Source: Baylisascaris procyonis | Lineage: Eukaryota; Nematoda; Chromadorea; Rhabditida; Ascarididae | DNA: 64,000 nucleotides | Assembly: GCA_037389465.1 (NCBI GenBank) | Contig: JAZARR010000213.1 | Location: 5,810,501 to 5,874,500 of the forward strand | Direction of reading: 5' to 3' | Shown: one piece after another, positions 38,041 to 50,528 of the stretch | How positions within the stretch are numbered: the stretch's first letter is position 1 | Layout of the letters: each line of letters starts with the position of its first letter | Program-made: the position numbers and the translations under genes | The notes under the pieces: generated by a model | What the model was told of the DNA's origin: nothing | The model's input: only the letters and a program-made list of their open reading frames with translations | The model's database searches: none

Positions 38041-38266
38041 TCACCAGTCATTTGTTGGTCTTTTTCTGCGTATCAATTCATCCGTTAACAAATACTCCAT
38101 GAAATCTGAAGTGGACTTGTTGTTTTCCATAGTTATAGATGGTGGATAATGGGCGTTCGGGCGAAGATTCGCACTGCTTGTTGATCTCATAGGAAAGTAT
38201 AACGACAGGCGTTCGTCTCGATGTTTTTTCAATTGTAATGTGAGTAATCGAGCTCGATCGACAGAA
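38041..38266 (-). CDS. Possible 3'-terminal exon of an unrecognised minus-strand gene
   Basis: On the minus strand a strong acceptor, AAAGCTTTTTGCAG, ends at 38267. The following 226 nt are GC-richer than the flanks and stay open in two frames. One gives 74 residues with a basic helix (LLTLQLKKHRDERLSLYF) and ends NDW before TGA at 38041. The other starts in phase 0 (FCRSSSITHITIEKTSRRTP) and ends FVNG earlier. I cannot choose between the frames, and no family is recognised. A minus-strand open block at about 38640-38440 could be an earlier exon. Confidence 0.28.
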
Positions 38267-41200
38267 CTGCAAAAAGCTTTTCTCGTGTCTAGGTGTCACA
38301 TATACTTAAGTGTTAAATTTTTATCGTTAGCTACTTCCTCGTTTTCTTAAAGAAATCGTTCTGCATAATATACTTAAGAAGTGTTAAATACTAGGCGCTG
38401 AGTAAAATGAATCTATCGGTCACTGAAAACTTTTTTGGAATATTTTGAAAAAATTTTTAAGTTTCTCTGTTCTTCATCCATCGTAAATTCTTCTATTGCT
38501 ATAATTTCGAGCAACTTCAGCCGAAAGCTCCTAGAAAGAAGAGTGATGTCGCTGTTGTGGCAATTCATTTCGAAGGAGGAAGCAGCTGCATTTTGCTTCA
38601 TTATGGGCAATATCGAGTAATTGCAGTCAAGGTCGCAGACTCAGATAGTGATTAAAATTTTCATTCCGCGTAATTTTTGAAATCCGAAATTCGGTAAAGA
38701 ACCAATCCTTATGCATTATTAAATCTCTCATATTGTTGCATTAATGAAATGTTGGAAACCTTTAAGAATTAATGCTAAAATACACCTAAGTATATGGTTG
38801 CAAGCGATTCGTTTGTTTTGTTGGTCAAAAGCGTTGTTTACACAAAGCTTTCAATGAGCACCTCTTACGATCACGATCGTTGCTATGATTTACTCATCGT
38901 GCAAATATTTTCTTCTCTTTTTACTATCATTCTCTTTGGTTATTATTTATTATCTTTTGTGATGTAAATATATCTCTTTCTATCTAATAATAGATCGATG
39001 TATTCAATATTTTTGAAGTGTTTAAACAAATTTCAATATAACTGAAGCAGTGAGCGAAAACTTTTTCATAAAATTGCAACAGAAAATTATGCTTACAAGG
39101 TCCCCCATTGATGTTGAATTCGGATCTGTTATTATAATTTCCATTCGAAATCCAACTTTTATAGTTGTCTCAGTGTAATCGAGATCCTACCTCTAGGTCA
39201 CATTATATCGGAAACCATAGTACACTAAAATTTAATGAAATAATAATTTCAGTTAACATAAGAAATCATATCAATTTTGAGACTTTTTGTGAAAAAAAAC
39301 ATCCTAAATAATTTGTACCGCTGTTATTTATTGACATGAGGTTCAGATTGATGTCGTAGGATAATAATTTTCGGTGTTCGTTTTACTCGGTTATTTTATC
39401 TTATAATTTGAAAGAAATTCGCCACATTTAAATAATTCAAATATTTTTGAACGTCAGTAGGAGTGGAGTGCTAGAGTAGATGGTCGAGTTGATAGTTGTT
39501 TTTTTTTTTACACCTTTCGACGGATGTCGTTGGAAAAGCAAGTGAATGACGAAGTAGAATCGAGCGTGTTTGCCGAGTCAACCGGCTGTCTGAAACAGAA
39601 AAGCTGACTGGCTCAGAGGCCATCGTTCACTATTCGCTCAGTTCATCTTTCACTCACTCATTCGAAGCCCTCTCAATGATGGCAACGAACAATTCTAAAG
39701 AAAAGAATTTTTTTCCATAGATTGGTCGGAAGTGAGCTCTTGTTTACAGGCGATTACTTTCATGCTTCTGTCAAGGGTGAATTATCTCAGTGTGAGCTAT
39801 GTTGAATTCAAAGTGTTTACGCTTACCTATGAGTCTCTTTTGAATGCGAAGGAAGTAGTTGAAGTGTGCAAATGAAGGAAATGTGCTCAGTGAATATTGC
39901 CTTTATCTTCGTTGCAATCGTAATCGAACGTCGATTGATGTTTGTTTTGGCGCCGTTATGAATGTTTGAATCGTCGATGATAAGTGCATAGCTGAAACAC
40001 TTTCAGCCAATTCTCACTGTCCAACTCAATTCAGAATTATTTTCCGCCTTCTGCACTTCGAAATAATGTTTTATGGAAATCATTGACTCCAATAAAACAT
40101 CATTTCTCGTCACTTTCTCTTTATGTCTTTGAATGACATTAAATATAAATATCGTATAGCTGAGGCTGTCACTATCGAAATGCTCTAAATCGTCAGTAAA
40201 ATTGGTTAATCTTATATTGCTTGATTTTACTTCCTTCTCATGCATAAAACTTTTTCGGAAGCATAATACAACGATATGCATAAAAATGCCTTACAGCTAT
40301 AACAGTTCTATATGGTCATCAATTATCATGCACGATTCATCTATATGAATTATCAATGTGTTAACTATATATAGATCAACTCTCTCATTGGTATTTTTGA
40401 TTGATCTCTCTAAAAGAGTTGGATGCATTTACTTAATAAATGTTACAGTGAAGAATTGTTTAGAGTATTGTAATTAATATCAAATTACAACTATTATTAA
40501 AACTTCTTATAAATAATATTTTTGCTGTAAAATATATGCAAATTAATAAAAATTTCAAATAAATGTAAAATTTACTAAAACAAAAATTCATTGTTGAAAA
40601 TAAATGTTGCACACTCGAAATGTACCATTTTATCGGTGAAAAGCTTAAGAGAATTAAACATCCTATTCATTATAATACATTGATGAAATTTTTCATTTCT
40701 TTAATTTCGTTTTCACTGAAATCCCTAATGCATTAATGCACATTTATTAGAGCGTTTTGTTCTTAAATGGTGCATTCTGTGCAAAATCAAAGAAATTTAG
40801 ATTAATGAAAACACAATAATTGCTGAAAATCGTTCCAAAGTTTCATAAAATTGTCGCATTCTTGCTCTTATTTTTTGAGACTCTCCCCTTAGAAGAACAG
40901 ACACTGATCCCACATAATGTTTAGACGAAAAAACTGAAATGGAAGAAATTAGACTTTCAAGTTACTTGCAGTTTCCTGCTAAGGCCTTTTTGAAAATATT
41001 TTAAAAAAGTGTAGTCTTTTTTGGAGTGAGAGAATGTTTGTAAAAATTTTTAGGCAAGGAATGAATTGGTTAATTTCATAGCAAGTGCGACATCATTGGC
41101 ATTTCTTAAGGCATTATCAGTGTAAAGAAATTTAGGAGTTGCATAGGAGTACTAACGATAGTTGCTGTAAGTTTGCAATGAAACACCTTTCGAATATCAG

Positions 41201-41564
41201 CTAAATCATTGATAATGCTTTCATGGTAACAAGCTAGTTAAATAAAATCCCACATACAATTCCATTTGCTAAAGCATATTTATTGAAGAGTTGCCAATGC
41301 TGTTCCAGTCTTGCAATTCAAAATTTCTCTCTAATCAAATGTGACAGGTAACTGCGACAACGCTTACGTTTGTGAAATGGATTCATAGCAATTATGGAGT
41401 GAACTTTGTTACTATATTCTCATCCAACAATTGAAAACATTGTCATAAGGGAACACCTCTTCAAGTTGAATATCAAATTCAGAGATCACTAGAGGTTTGA
41501 AACATAAGATTCCATTCGCTTATATATGACTCGATGAAGAACAACATCAAAGAAAACATATCCT

Positions 41565-41591
41565 TTTATTTATTTATTTATTTATTTATTT
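41565..41591 (-). repeat. TTTA simple repeat, 3' tail of the retrotransposon relic
   Basis: About six to seven TTTA units (TAAA on the minus strand) directly abut the stop codon of the minus-strand reverse-transcriptase relic. RTE elements characteristically have a very short 3' UTR ending in a 3-5-bp tandem repeat. Confidence 0.75.
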
Positions 41592-42176
41592 CAATCAACA
41601 TAGCATTCATTACGAATGAAGGTCTCTTCATATCGCTTCCACTTGTCCCAAATCAATGCTTCTCTGATCCAGTTGGTTCCTGCGGTCTTTTTTAAAGAAT
41701 CGCTCCACCTCATTGCAGGTCGGCCTCTATTTCTTTTGCCAATCCGTGGTGTCCATTCTGTTATTCGCTTCACCCAATCGTCACTTTTCAGTGCGGATAT
41801 CTTCGCCGCCCATCTAAGTTTCCTATTCCAGCCTCGGTCACCCAGTCCTTTACCTTTGTTACATCTCGAAGCCATTCGTTGGTTTTCCTCTCCACCAATT
41901 TGATTCCTGTATGATTCTTTCCATTCTTCTTTCTGCCACCGCTAGTAGCTTGCGCACTTTTTTAGTTGTTACCCATGTTTCAGAACCGTAGAGAACTGTT
42001 GGCATCACGCTTTTTTCAAACAGTTTCCTCTTGAGACTCATCGGTACTTTTTTCTCACCGTAGAAGTCTGAAAACATATTCATTGCATTTATACTCATCT
42101 GCCATCTTTTGTATTCAGTCATTTGGAAATTACATTTACGTATAAAATTTATTTCACGAAAGGGGTTTGGTATCAC
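41591..42176 (-). pseudogene. 5'-truncated, frameshifted RTE-type non-LTR retrotransposon (C-terminal RT part)
   Basis: The minus strand encodes the C-terminal end of a non-LTR retrotransposon polyprotein. Recognisable blocks in order are PMSLKRKLFEKSVMPTVLYG and SETW with AVAERRMERII (one frame), RKTNEWLRDVTKVKDW (a second frame), and RKLRWA with VKRITEWTPRIGKRNRGRP and AMRW (a third frame), ending about 40 residues later. These are the thumb and tail motifs of RTE-clade reverse transcriptases. Two frameshifts, near 41900 and 41840, break the frame. The endonuclease and RT catalytic core are missing; similarity fades above about 42150. The element is dead on arrival (5' truncation) and since decayed. 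Confidence 0.88.
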
Positions 42177-44887
42177 AATTTATCATTCAGGATGTATTTT
42201 CCTTCAATAGGGCGATGTGATTGTCTCACACCTGATTGGCGCGTGATGAGCGTGGCGTTTATTTCAAATGTGCGTAATGCGTCATTTTGTTTTTTAGCTT
42301 GCTCGAGGAAATTATATGCTAGCACACCTGCACGTCAATATTGCGATCACCATCTTGACGTTCAGTTCCTATGAAGATTGCCACTTTGAATATCTCTTGT
42401 ATCAGAAATTTACAAAGTGTTTCATTGAGAGTATCATCACTTAACACGAACATACTAAATAATGAGGCTATTATCAATCTCCCGGTGAATTTCAAGTATT
42501 TTGCTTGTGATAGTTTCTCGTATTAAATATTTTAGCCACCGGCATTAATACAACTTGTCACCCTTCTCACGCCCTCTTCTTCTTTCCCCCACTTCAGTTA
42601 TGAAAATTAGCACCCAAAAGTGGTAACTCTGCTTAGGTAATTAGATATTTTTGAAGATCAATTGTGACATCATCTTTTCATGATAGTGAATGAATTTCAC
42701 GGAAATTCGCTTTTTGGAGACTTTGTGTAGCAATATTCATTCTTATATGTGCATTACTATGAACACGAGTCTCGATTCATAAGCAGTTGTTGCTGATTCG
42801 AAGACGATAGCAATCATTGGTCGCTTAATTGTTACTCTTATTTAATTGATTTTCTTCTTTCCGGTGTATCTTCAACACAGCGCATTTCCTATCACTTATA
42901 TTGACTCATTATTTGTTTTTATGCAATCAGATGGTTGTAAATAGAGACGTCTAAGAGGATTTTCATTTTGCCAATATTCCCTATGAACAGCAACTTCTCT
43001 GAACCATTTTTTCCCGATTTTTCAAACCCATATAACATTTTTATGCGGGCACTTTTTAATGAAAACTTTTCGCTTTTCTTTTTATGAAAACTTCTGAGAA
43101 AGAAGTTATCGAAGAAAAAGAATGCTATATCTTGGCACTCTAGAAAAAGTGCTCACCACAGCAACTGACGTGCACACTATGTGCACTCGAATAACGTATC
43201 GAGCGGTTGCCAAGGACGGCTCGGAGAGCGCAAAAAAAAAGCGAGGCTGTTAAGCTGCAAGAATTGCGAAGCGCCCTCTTTCTGCAGTGCTGTTCATCTA
43301 CCCGATTGAATATTCAAAGATAGTTTTCTATAAGAAAGAAGGCGTCTATGCTTCTGTCGGCGGGGGCACTGAGCACTGTCCACTCAGTGGTCACTATCGG
43401 TCAGTATTTTTTGAGATGGTTTTTTATTTCATTTTTTTTTTGATTTATGCTTAATTTCATGTTTAAAATTTTTCATTTTCAAATTGATCATGAAATAGCA
43501 ATATGATTTCTTAATTATCCGAGTCAGTCTAAAGTTGCGTTTTTTCACTGGGTGAATGTATAGCAGTTTTTTCTTCCTACCGTTCATTTATTATTTATTT
43601 ATATACTTCAGAGTCAAAACAATTCTGCAGTCAAAAATTATCTACGTAAAATTTTCATCGATAACTAGAGAAAGCTTACTATCGAAGTACTAATCGCAAC
43701 TCGCTTCTTAGAGCTGAACAAAAATATTTTCACATAGGAAGTTTTTTTTTGTCGGATTATGCAGTGAGAATGAAAATCCGTTTTCAGACATTCTTATTAT
43801 TTTCTCGCTGGTTTTTATCAACTTCCTTGATGTATAATCCTTAGAATGCTATTCTTTCGAGTTCTTTCAGCTCGAATCGCCGCAAGTCATCTCATATTGC
43901 GAAACTTGTGGCCATAAAACATCCAAACGCATTTCTGACCATTGCAAAAGCGCATTTCCAATATTTACGCTTCAATAATCACTTCGATTTGTCTACATTT
44001 CCCATATAATTTCATTTCGCCAAATTATTTTTCATTTCTTAGATGAAATATGACTGAAATAATCTACATTATCGTGCTGCATTGTTTTGATTTCATTTCG
44101 TTATGGACGCATTCTCTATGCAATCATTCAAAAGTGAACCTAAATAGATAATTAAAATCTTAATAATATTTTCTTTTTAAAGTTAATTAAATTATTATTA
44201 GTATTTCGAAAAGCATGATGCATTTTTAAAATATTGTTTAATTATTGATGAATTATCGTCTCTATACAAAAAAAAAACGTTTGTTTGCTGCAGTCTTTAA
44301 ATAAAGAAAAACCTTATATCTCACTATCGCAGGTGTTCAGCGTGGTTTTTTTATAGCATCACAGGTGTTCAAAGCTTTTTTTTCTCATATGACAATAAAA
44401 ACTATGAAATATTCAGAAGATAGTCACTCTAATAATCGGTTTTTGTTTCTACCGCTTTTGCCTTTCTATGGATTTTTTCGTTTTTTATTCGTAAATGATT
44501 GCTTCTTATAGCACTTTTAATGCTTAAATGAGCATCATATTTCGTTGACAATAATGTTCGAGAGCTCATTTAATATATCTGAGAAGTGTCATAATATTTG
44601 TTTTTCGTTATAATTGTCACTTTGTGGAGGCCACTTCATCTGGTTAACGTTTGAAAACAATTGCAAAAAAAAAAAGAAGTGAGATTCCTTATTATTATTA
44701 AATCGAAAATATGACTGTATATTTCAGGAGCTGAATAAGGCGCTAAGGAGAATTCTACCAGTATGAGACCATAAATAAACTGTGGAGATTGGATAAGTGA
44801 TGCGAATATGAAATTGTCTTTAAATAAGCAAATTGAAATTTTGTGTTGAAGTATAATTATAACGTCAAGTCAATGATCTTTATTTCG
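42177..44887. other. Spacer, no gene seen
   Basis: AT-rich spacer with no recognisable coding exon. A GC-richer patch at 43150-43400 has no sustained open frame on either strand. Confidence 0.45.
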
Positions 44888-45243
44888 TTACTTCATAGTA
44901 TCTTTCGCATCGACAAGTGCACGCGCAAAAAATTTGCATGATAGCATTGCTCCAACAAAGTGTACCCCGAGTTCCCTCAGCATGACGATGATGGCGTGAT
45001 ATATCTTTGGTATCTCCAAGGTGATGATGGAATTCCCTTCATACAAATATGTGTTCAGTGAATTTTTCCAAAAGAGCGAAATTTTCATCATTTCTGGTGT
45101 GCATTCGTAGTTCGAAACGGTCGGGGAATCGGCGCTGGAAGCGAAAAGTTAAGCATTGAGTCGATGTTCTCCCTGCGAAGATGATGACTCATTCGGCGAT
45201 CTGTCAGGGGGAGAGCTTCCGTCCGCACCATGGTCAGAGTACA
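44888..45243 (-). CDS. Possible last two exons of an unrecognised minus-strand gene
   Basis: Candidate exon 45243-45189 (55 nt, after CTCCACAG) and terminal exon 45134-44888 (247 nt, after TTTCGCTTCCAG) are separated by a 54-nt intron with donor GTCATC. Phases agree (2+51+2, then 1+246). The joined peptide includes SDHGADGSSPPDRSPN, then EMMKISLFWKNSLN and a hydrophobic helical end (IYHAIIVMLRELGVHFVGAM), with TAA at 44888. GC content is above local background. Without the intron the same frame is broken by one TAA. No family is recognised; a mobile-element gene fragment is possible. Confidence 0.33.
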
Positions 45244-48200
45244 CTGTGGAGTTAGTTATTCATAGCGCGATTTAGTGACAGCATGTTTTGTCGTCTTGAT
45301 TCTTTAGAAATCGTTTTGATTGTTTAGAAATTAGAAAAGCTAACAGAAAGATGGCGTGACTGGGGACTGAAGAATTGTATTTGTCTAGGATTTTACGAGC
45401 AAATCATGTAAATACCTCTTTCTAAAGAAGTGCCTAGGCCGATGGATGAAAAATCCCCTGCATATGCAAGAACTCCATCTTCGCCTCTACCATCGCAACC
45501 CAATAGCAACCCCCCCCCCTCCTCAACCCCTCTCTCGCACCTCACGTGCTGATATGCTCAAGCGGAGTGAACTAACACATACTTTTTGTGTGTACAGTAG
45601 CGACTATAATGACGGTTTTATTTACTGGCTGAATTTATCGGGCGCGTTGCAATGCATGAGCACTCTGTTTGGATGGGTGTCGCCGTTGAGCTACCAAAAT
45701 ATGTTTTGCTATGCGATATCGCCAAACCGTACATCCAATTTGAAACCATTTTCTGCATCATCCACATGATATTGATAAGTTCATTTACTTTGACTAAATG
45801 AGCGGCAATGGGTTGAACTCTAACAAAATATGCAAATTTATTTGGTAGGTTTATGATTAAGTGAACGGTCATTGGATAAAGTGCTATTTATTAACTAAGT
45901 AAATTTTGTAGGCAGTGCAGCTACGAACAAACTTAATTAGTTGGATCCTAACTAAGTATGCAAATTATTGTCACTCGAATGCAGTCATCTTTTTTTGCTT
46001 GAAAAATTCCCCCAAAATGTTATCCTTAGTCTTATTTGAAAATTAAAAAAAAATTTCGAGACTGATAACCTACATCAAACTCTACGAATCGATGTTGGTG
46101 TTTTTTGGAGTTTACTATTTATTTATCTCCTCATTACATTTTTCATTACATCAGGTGGGTTGCAGATAGGGAAGTGCGAATGAGATGGAGTAAAGTAATA
46201 AGCGCACCTCTACATTCTGTTCTTTCTCATGCTGTGCTGATAACGTAGTATAGAATTTTCTATTGAGTCGCCTGTGCGCAACGGCAACCAACTTTCGGTG
46301 CATATTCGCGTAGACAAAATGCACCGATAACGATAGACGTTGTTCGTTGATGAGTAGTACTCTTTTCCACGTTTCGATTATTGCGTCCGTTGAGGTTTAT
46401 TCAGCAATTCCCATCGAACGTTATCGATTCCATCAAACCTAATCTTTTGTTGAACAACGTTCTGTGATGTAGGTCGGTAAAACATCGAATTAGATGCACT
46501 GCAGTTGAAAGTTTGATTTTCCTCTTCAGCAGAACACTTTTTTGCACAAATTGTTGAGCTGATTTCTTCCAACACTTCGTAAAAAATAGCGTTACTTCTT
46601 TCACTGACGGTTATATCTGCATTATAAGTTTTCACACTTCCTTTTATTCCACAGTACTTTTTCGCTAACACTAGAAACCTGATATATTTTCTCGAAATCA
46701 TATTTTTATAGAGTTTAACTGAAATTCACCGCAGAATTTTATAAAATGGAATGAAATTTGCAACAATATGTCGATAGATAATGAAACACTGTTTATTTGA
46801 TTTTTATCGCAAAAATGAACGCGTTGCTTTCTTTAGTTCAAAAAATAACCTAAAATTCTCTACGCTGTTTTGTGAAAGGAAGGAAGCTCGTGAAGAACGC
46901 ATTTTATTAATGCTGCGTCTATGCTTAATATGCGCTTTTCCATTGTATATCTGTTGATCTATTAATTTCAACTTGGCGAATACGGGAGCTAGAGAGAGAA
47001 TTTTTCTGAGTGTATTGTATATTATAATTATCATATTATATTATTACATTATCACAGGTATATATCATATTATAGGTGTATAGGCATATACTCATATGTC
47101 ATATTTCATGACAGTCCATTAACTTTGAAAAACTCATAGAGATTTAAGTGTGATGAAGATTCGCATGCGTTTAGCACCAATCAGATCTGCATGTTTTATC
47201 GATTGGATTTTCAGTAGAGGGTTTGGCTGAATTGAAACCCGAAAATTGTGTCTTAAATAAATATGAAAGCATTTATTCCCTTTTTTGCTAACTCTCGAAA
47301 CTATTTGCGCAGTTGAATGATATGCAAAAGTGTAGGTCGTAGCAGCTCTTTCAATATGATTTTCCATTGAATGCGATCCCTCCAGTTTTTAAAGTTCATT
47401 TTTTCGTTCTATGCAAACTCTCGTTTTGCTCATTTATCATAAAAAGATATCGTCAGCTTTTTTTAGAATATTCATGTTTTGTGAATAATTCTATTCAAAT
47501 TATATTTTGTGAATGACCTTGTCTATTTGAACGGTATTTTAATGGCATTGGAAAATATCTTTTAATTAGATAGGAAACTAAAAGTTTTTTCAACTTTAGG
47601 CAATAATTTTTGAGTTAAGCTCGAGTATGGCATTCTGTGCTTTCTTACTCGAAGTTCACAATATTTGTTTATGTTAAGCTCAGATTGTCGTCGCAATATT
47701 TTCTGTTGTATTCCGTTCTTCTTCCATATAAACCTTTGCTGCTTCCCTCAAGGCAAGAATATTTCATGTCAATACAAAAGGTATAGCTAATATGTTGAAA
47801 TAGGAGGAAATAAAATGAATTGGGGGAGAGATATAGTGGTGGCGAATATCTCGGCACAACAGATTGTTGTGAGAGGGGATGCAAAAAGGGGACGAGGGCA
47901 TTCGGAGCGTCCCTTTCTGCTAATGGTTCATGTGCATCTTTGCAACTCTTCCACATAATCGAATCTATCGCCGAACTGGTCTCTTCCTGCGGAAACTCTC
48001 CTCTAACACTCATCTTCACTCACAACAAATTCACTTCTCAAAAAATTTCCATACTTCGTCAATGGTAAATCAATTTCCCAATCCTAGTTTGCTTCATTTG
48101 GATATGTTCGATTGCTCAAGACGTTCTTCCTCTTATGTGATTTAGTATCATACTCGCTTTAACGGATTTTCCCACCTAAAGGATTACTTAGCTTATATGA

Positions 48201-48637
48201 TTGCTTCCTAATCTAAAAATTGTGTTGGTTTGACATAGAATCTCATGAAATGATATATTCCACCTCACGTGCATATAATAATGTGGTCATCGTAATTCTA
48301 GAGCAATTGTCACCTTGCAGTGTGCTGTTTCAATGTGCAACTTAAAAGGGATCGATTGTTCGAATATATCGTGATGCTACCTCCATTATTGAATCACCGA
48401 GTTAAGATTCCGGCTTACTTCTTCATTTAGGTTTGGGCGATCTCCTAACGTTATATTTAATGTTTTGCCATTAATTAGTGTTGATTGTGTACATTTTCCA
48501 TTGCTATATTGTGCGCCGATTTGCTTGCTGCGTAACTGTTGGTTAACTTGTATCACAACTGTTGGTTAATTTGTATCACAAACGTTGGTATGCGTATATG
48601 ATAATTAAAATAAGAGGTTTTATTATGATCTATATAG
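45244..48637. other. Spacer with stop-poor minus-strand stretches
   Basis: From 47367 to about 46210 the minus strand has four successive open frames of roughly 75-107 codons in different frames, none with a recognisable domain. A plus-strand frame at 45446-45769 and its minus-strand counterpart at 45872-45618 are equally undecided. Frames of this length are expected by chance in this composition, so no gene is claimed. Confidence 0.4.
48534..48588. repeat. 23-bp tandem duplication
   Basis: About 2.3 copies of a 23-bp unit starting AACTGTTGGTTAACTTG, just upstream of the candidate first LRCH exon. Confidence 0.85.
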
Positions 48638-48751
48638 AGTGCGCTCAAGACGGCGTCATCGTGGAGGAAACGCCGCGGCGCGGGGGCAGCCGTTTCCCAT
48701 GCGCCACCTATTGCACCTGCCTCCATTCCGTCCACTTCACATCAACAGCAG
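48638..48751 (+). CDS. Candidate 5' exon of the LRCH gene
   Basis: A GC-rich 114-nt segment between TATATAG and a good donor (CAGCAG followed by GTAAAT). Read in phase 0 it is fully open for 38 codons and joins exactly in phase with the LRCH exon at 50529. The peptide is Arg/Gly- then Pro/Ser/His/Gln-rich (HAPPIAPASIPSTSHQQQ). LRCH proteins of animals have just such low-complexity N-terminal tails before the first LRR, which is the main support. There is no ATG in this frame, so a further upstream exon would be needed. An alternative frame with an ATG at 48626 ends in the wrong phase. Confidence 0.42.
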
Positions 48752-50528
48752 GTAAATGCAATTGCTTTTTCATTATTATACACAGCAGGTAGCTAATCCA
48801 TCATCTCCCTCACATGGATGACCCAAGAAATGAGTGAGAAAAAAAAAACGAGAATTGCTAGCAGACTGCCGCCTTTCTTTTGATACTTTCCGTTCCCTTC
48901 CTCTCTAAAACTTTCCACTCCTTCTATTTTGCTGAAGAATTTCGAGGAATCGCTTGAATGATTCAGAAGAATTTCAGGTTGCTTCCTCTGTTTTAAAAGT
49001 CCGATGTCAATAACCGCACTGGTAAATCCGTTCTATCGTATCATTTCTCCGGATGCAATGATAGTCATCCGTTCGTTAAATTCAAGCGACCGAAAATTGC
49101 TAATGCATCTATGACCGATGTTCAAATTTGCCTACGGCAATATTGATTTCATTATCCACTTTCGAAAAAGATCAACCACCCAAATTGTTTTATTAAAAAA
49201 AAAGTCATATGAAGAATAATTTTTTCCATCCTCCATAATTTCATTCCAAGTCATATTTCCGGAGTTAATTTTTAATCGCTATTTAGAATGTGCCGTAATT
49301 TTGAATTATATCACAACGTCAATATTTCAAAGCTTCGCATCATTGGTGAAATTTAAATTGAACGACAATTCATATATTACCGCAAAGATCTTCAAATGCT
49401 TTTCCATGAAAAACAATGCAACGTTTATTGATATGTGCGTTTCTGCAATCACTCCCACAATCTGTTGCTTCCGTTATCAGTAAGTATTGAATATAATCAG
49501 TGATATTGCAGCCTCATTTCGAATTCAATAATGAGCAAATGAGCATAAATACTGTCATCCCTTTCATTAAGTTCAATCTGCCAAACCTGAACATCTGTCT
49601 GAAGAGCGCATATGGGGAAATTGTTGCACTAAAGGATATTAACTGCATTATTTGATTGTTGTCATTTTTCCTTTGAGAGCCCATAAGAAAATTCAAAGTT
49701 AGGCACGAGAATTTGGGCTTCAAGCCTCCTTCTTCTGTAATTCCAAAATTCTTAATGCAAAGGTTGTAAGAGTAAGCTGTCTCACTGTATTGCTTGAACT
49801 CATATCATACATATCATTTGAAGTTTCATTGGTTAGGGCGTATCAATTTCTTTAGGAATATGCCATTAAGTGCGACATTTTGGAGTATAAACCGTCGATT
49901 TTCGTTGCTGATGAATATTTTCCTTATTTTTGCCCATATGTTATTTCATATGTAAACGTAAACTTGGCACAACACTCCAAGCATAACACTTTTTATATCG
50001 CAAGTCTGAATCATATACTGTCCTGAAAACCAGCGGTTATTCTTTCAATTTGTATATGCTTCAATTAGCAATTCTTCTTTGAGCTTAAATCTTGCGAAAA
50101 AAATTGACAAGCAGAGAAAAATTCCAAATTTATTGATGATTCTAGGTTTGCTTTTACAGAAATAGATTGCAGTTGCAGAAATTAGCGTCACAAACATTAA
50201 GAAAAAAGAATAAAAAATAATAAGAAATAAATATTATCAATTATAACAATGGGTTGAGAAAATTATGCTGCATAAGCGTATCGGAGTGATAATTCGGGTT
50301 GTATGCTATTTGCTTGAATGTACAAATTGATATTCGTGACAGTCATCTCAATTCCGTAAAATTATTGACGCTTTCATCGAAACTTTGTCCCTTAGTTAAA
50401 ATTGATATAACAGTCATTTAACTAACAAAATTGTGCACATTAGCTTACCAATAATCATAAAATATGCTTGATTGCTTATGTTGATATTGTGATTAGGGAT
50501 CACATCAGTGGATTATGTATTATTGCAG

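Noticed and set aside
37747..38149. Open frames on both strands rich in alternating Tyr and Ile
   Set aside because: They are the translation of the TA microsatellite at 37870-37953.
45446..45769. 107-codon plus-strand frame
   Set aside because: It spans a C-run low-complexity stretch and has an equally open minus-strand counterpart; strand and reality are undecidable.
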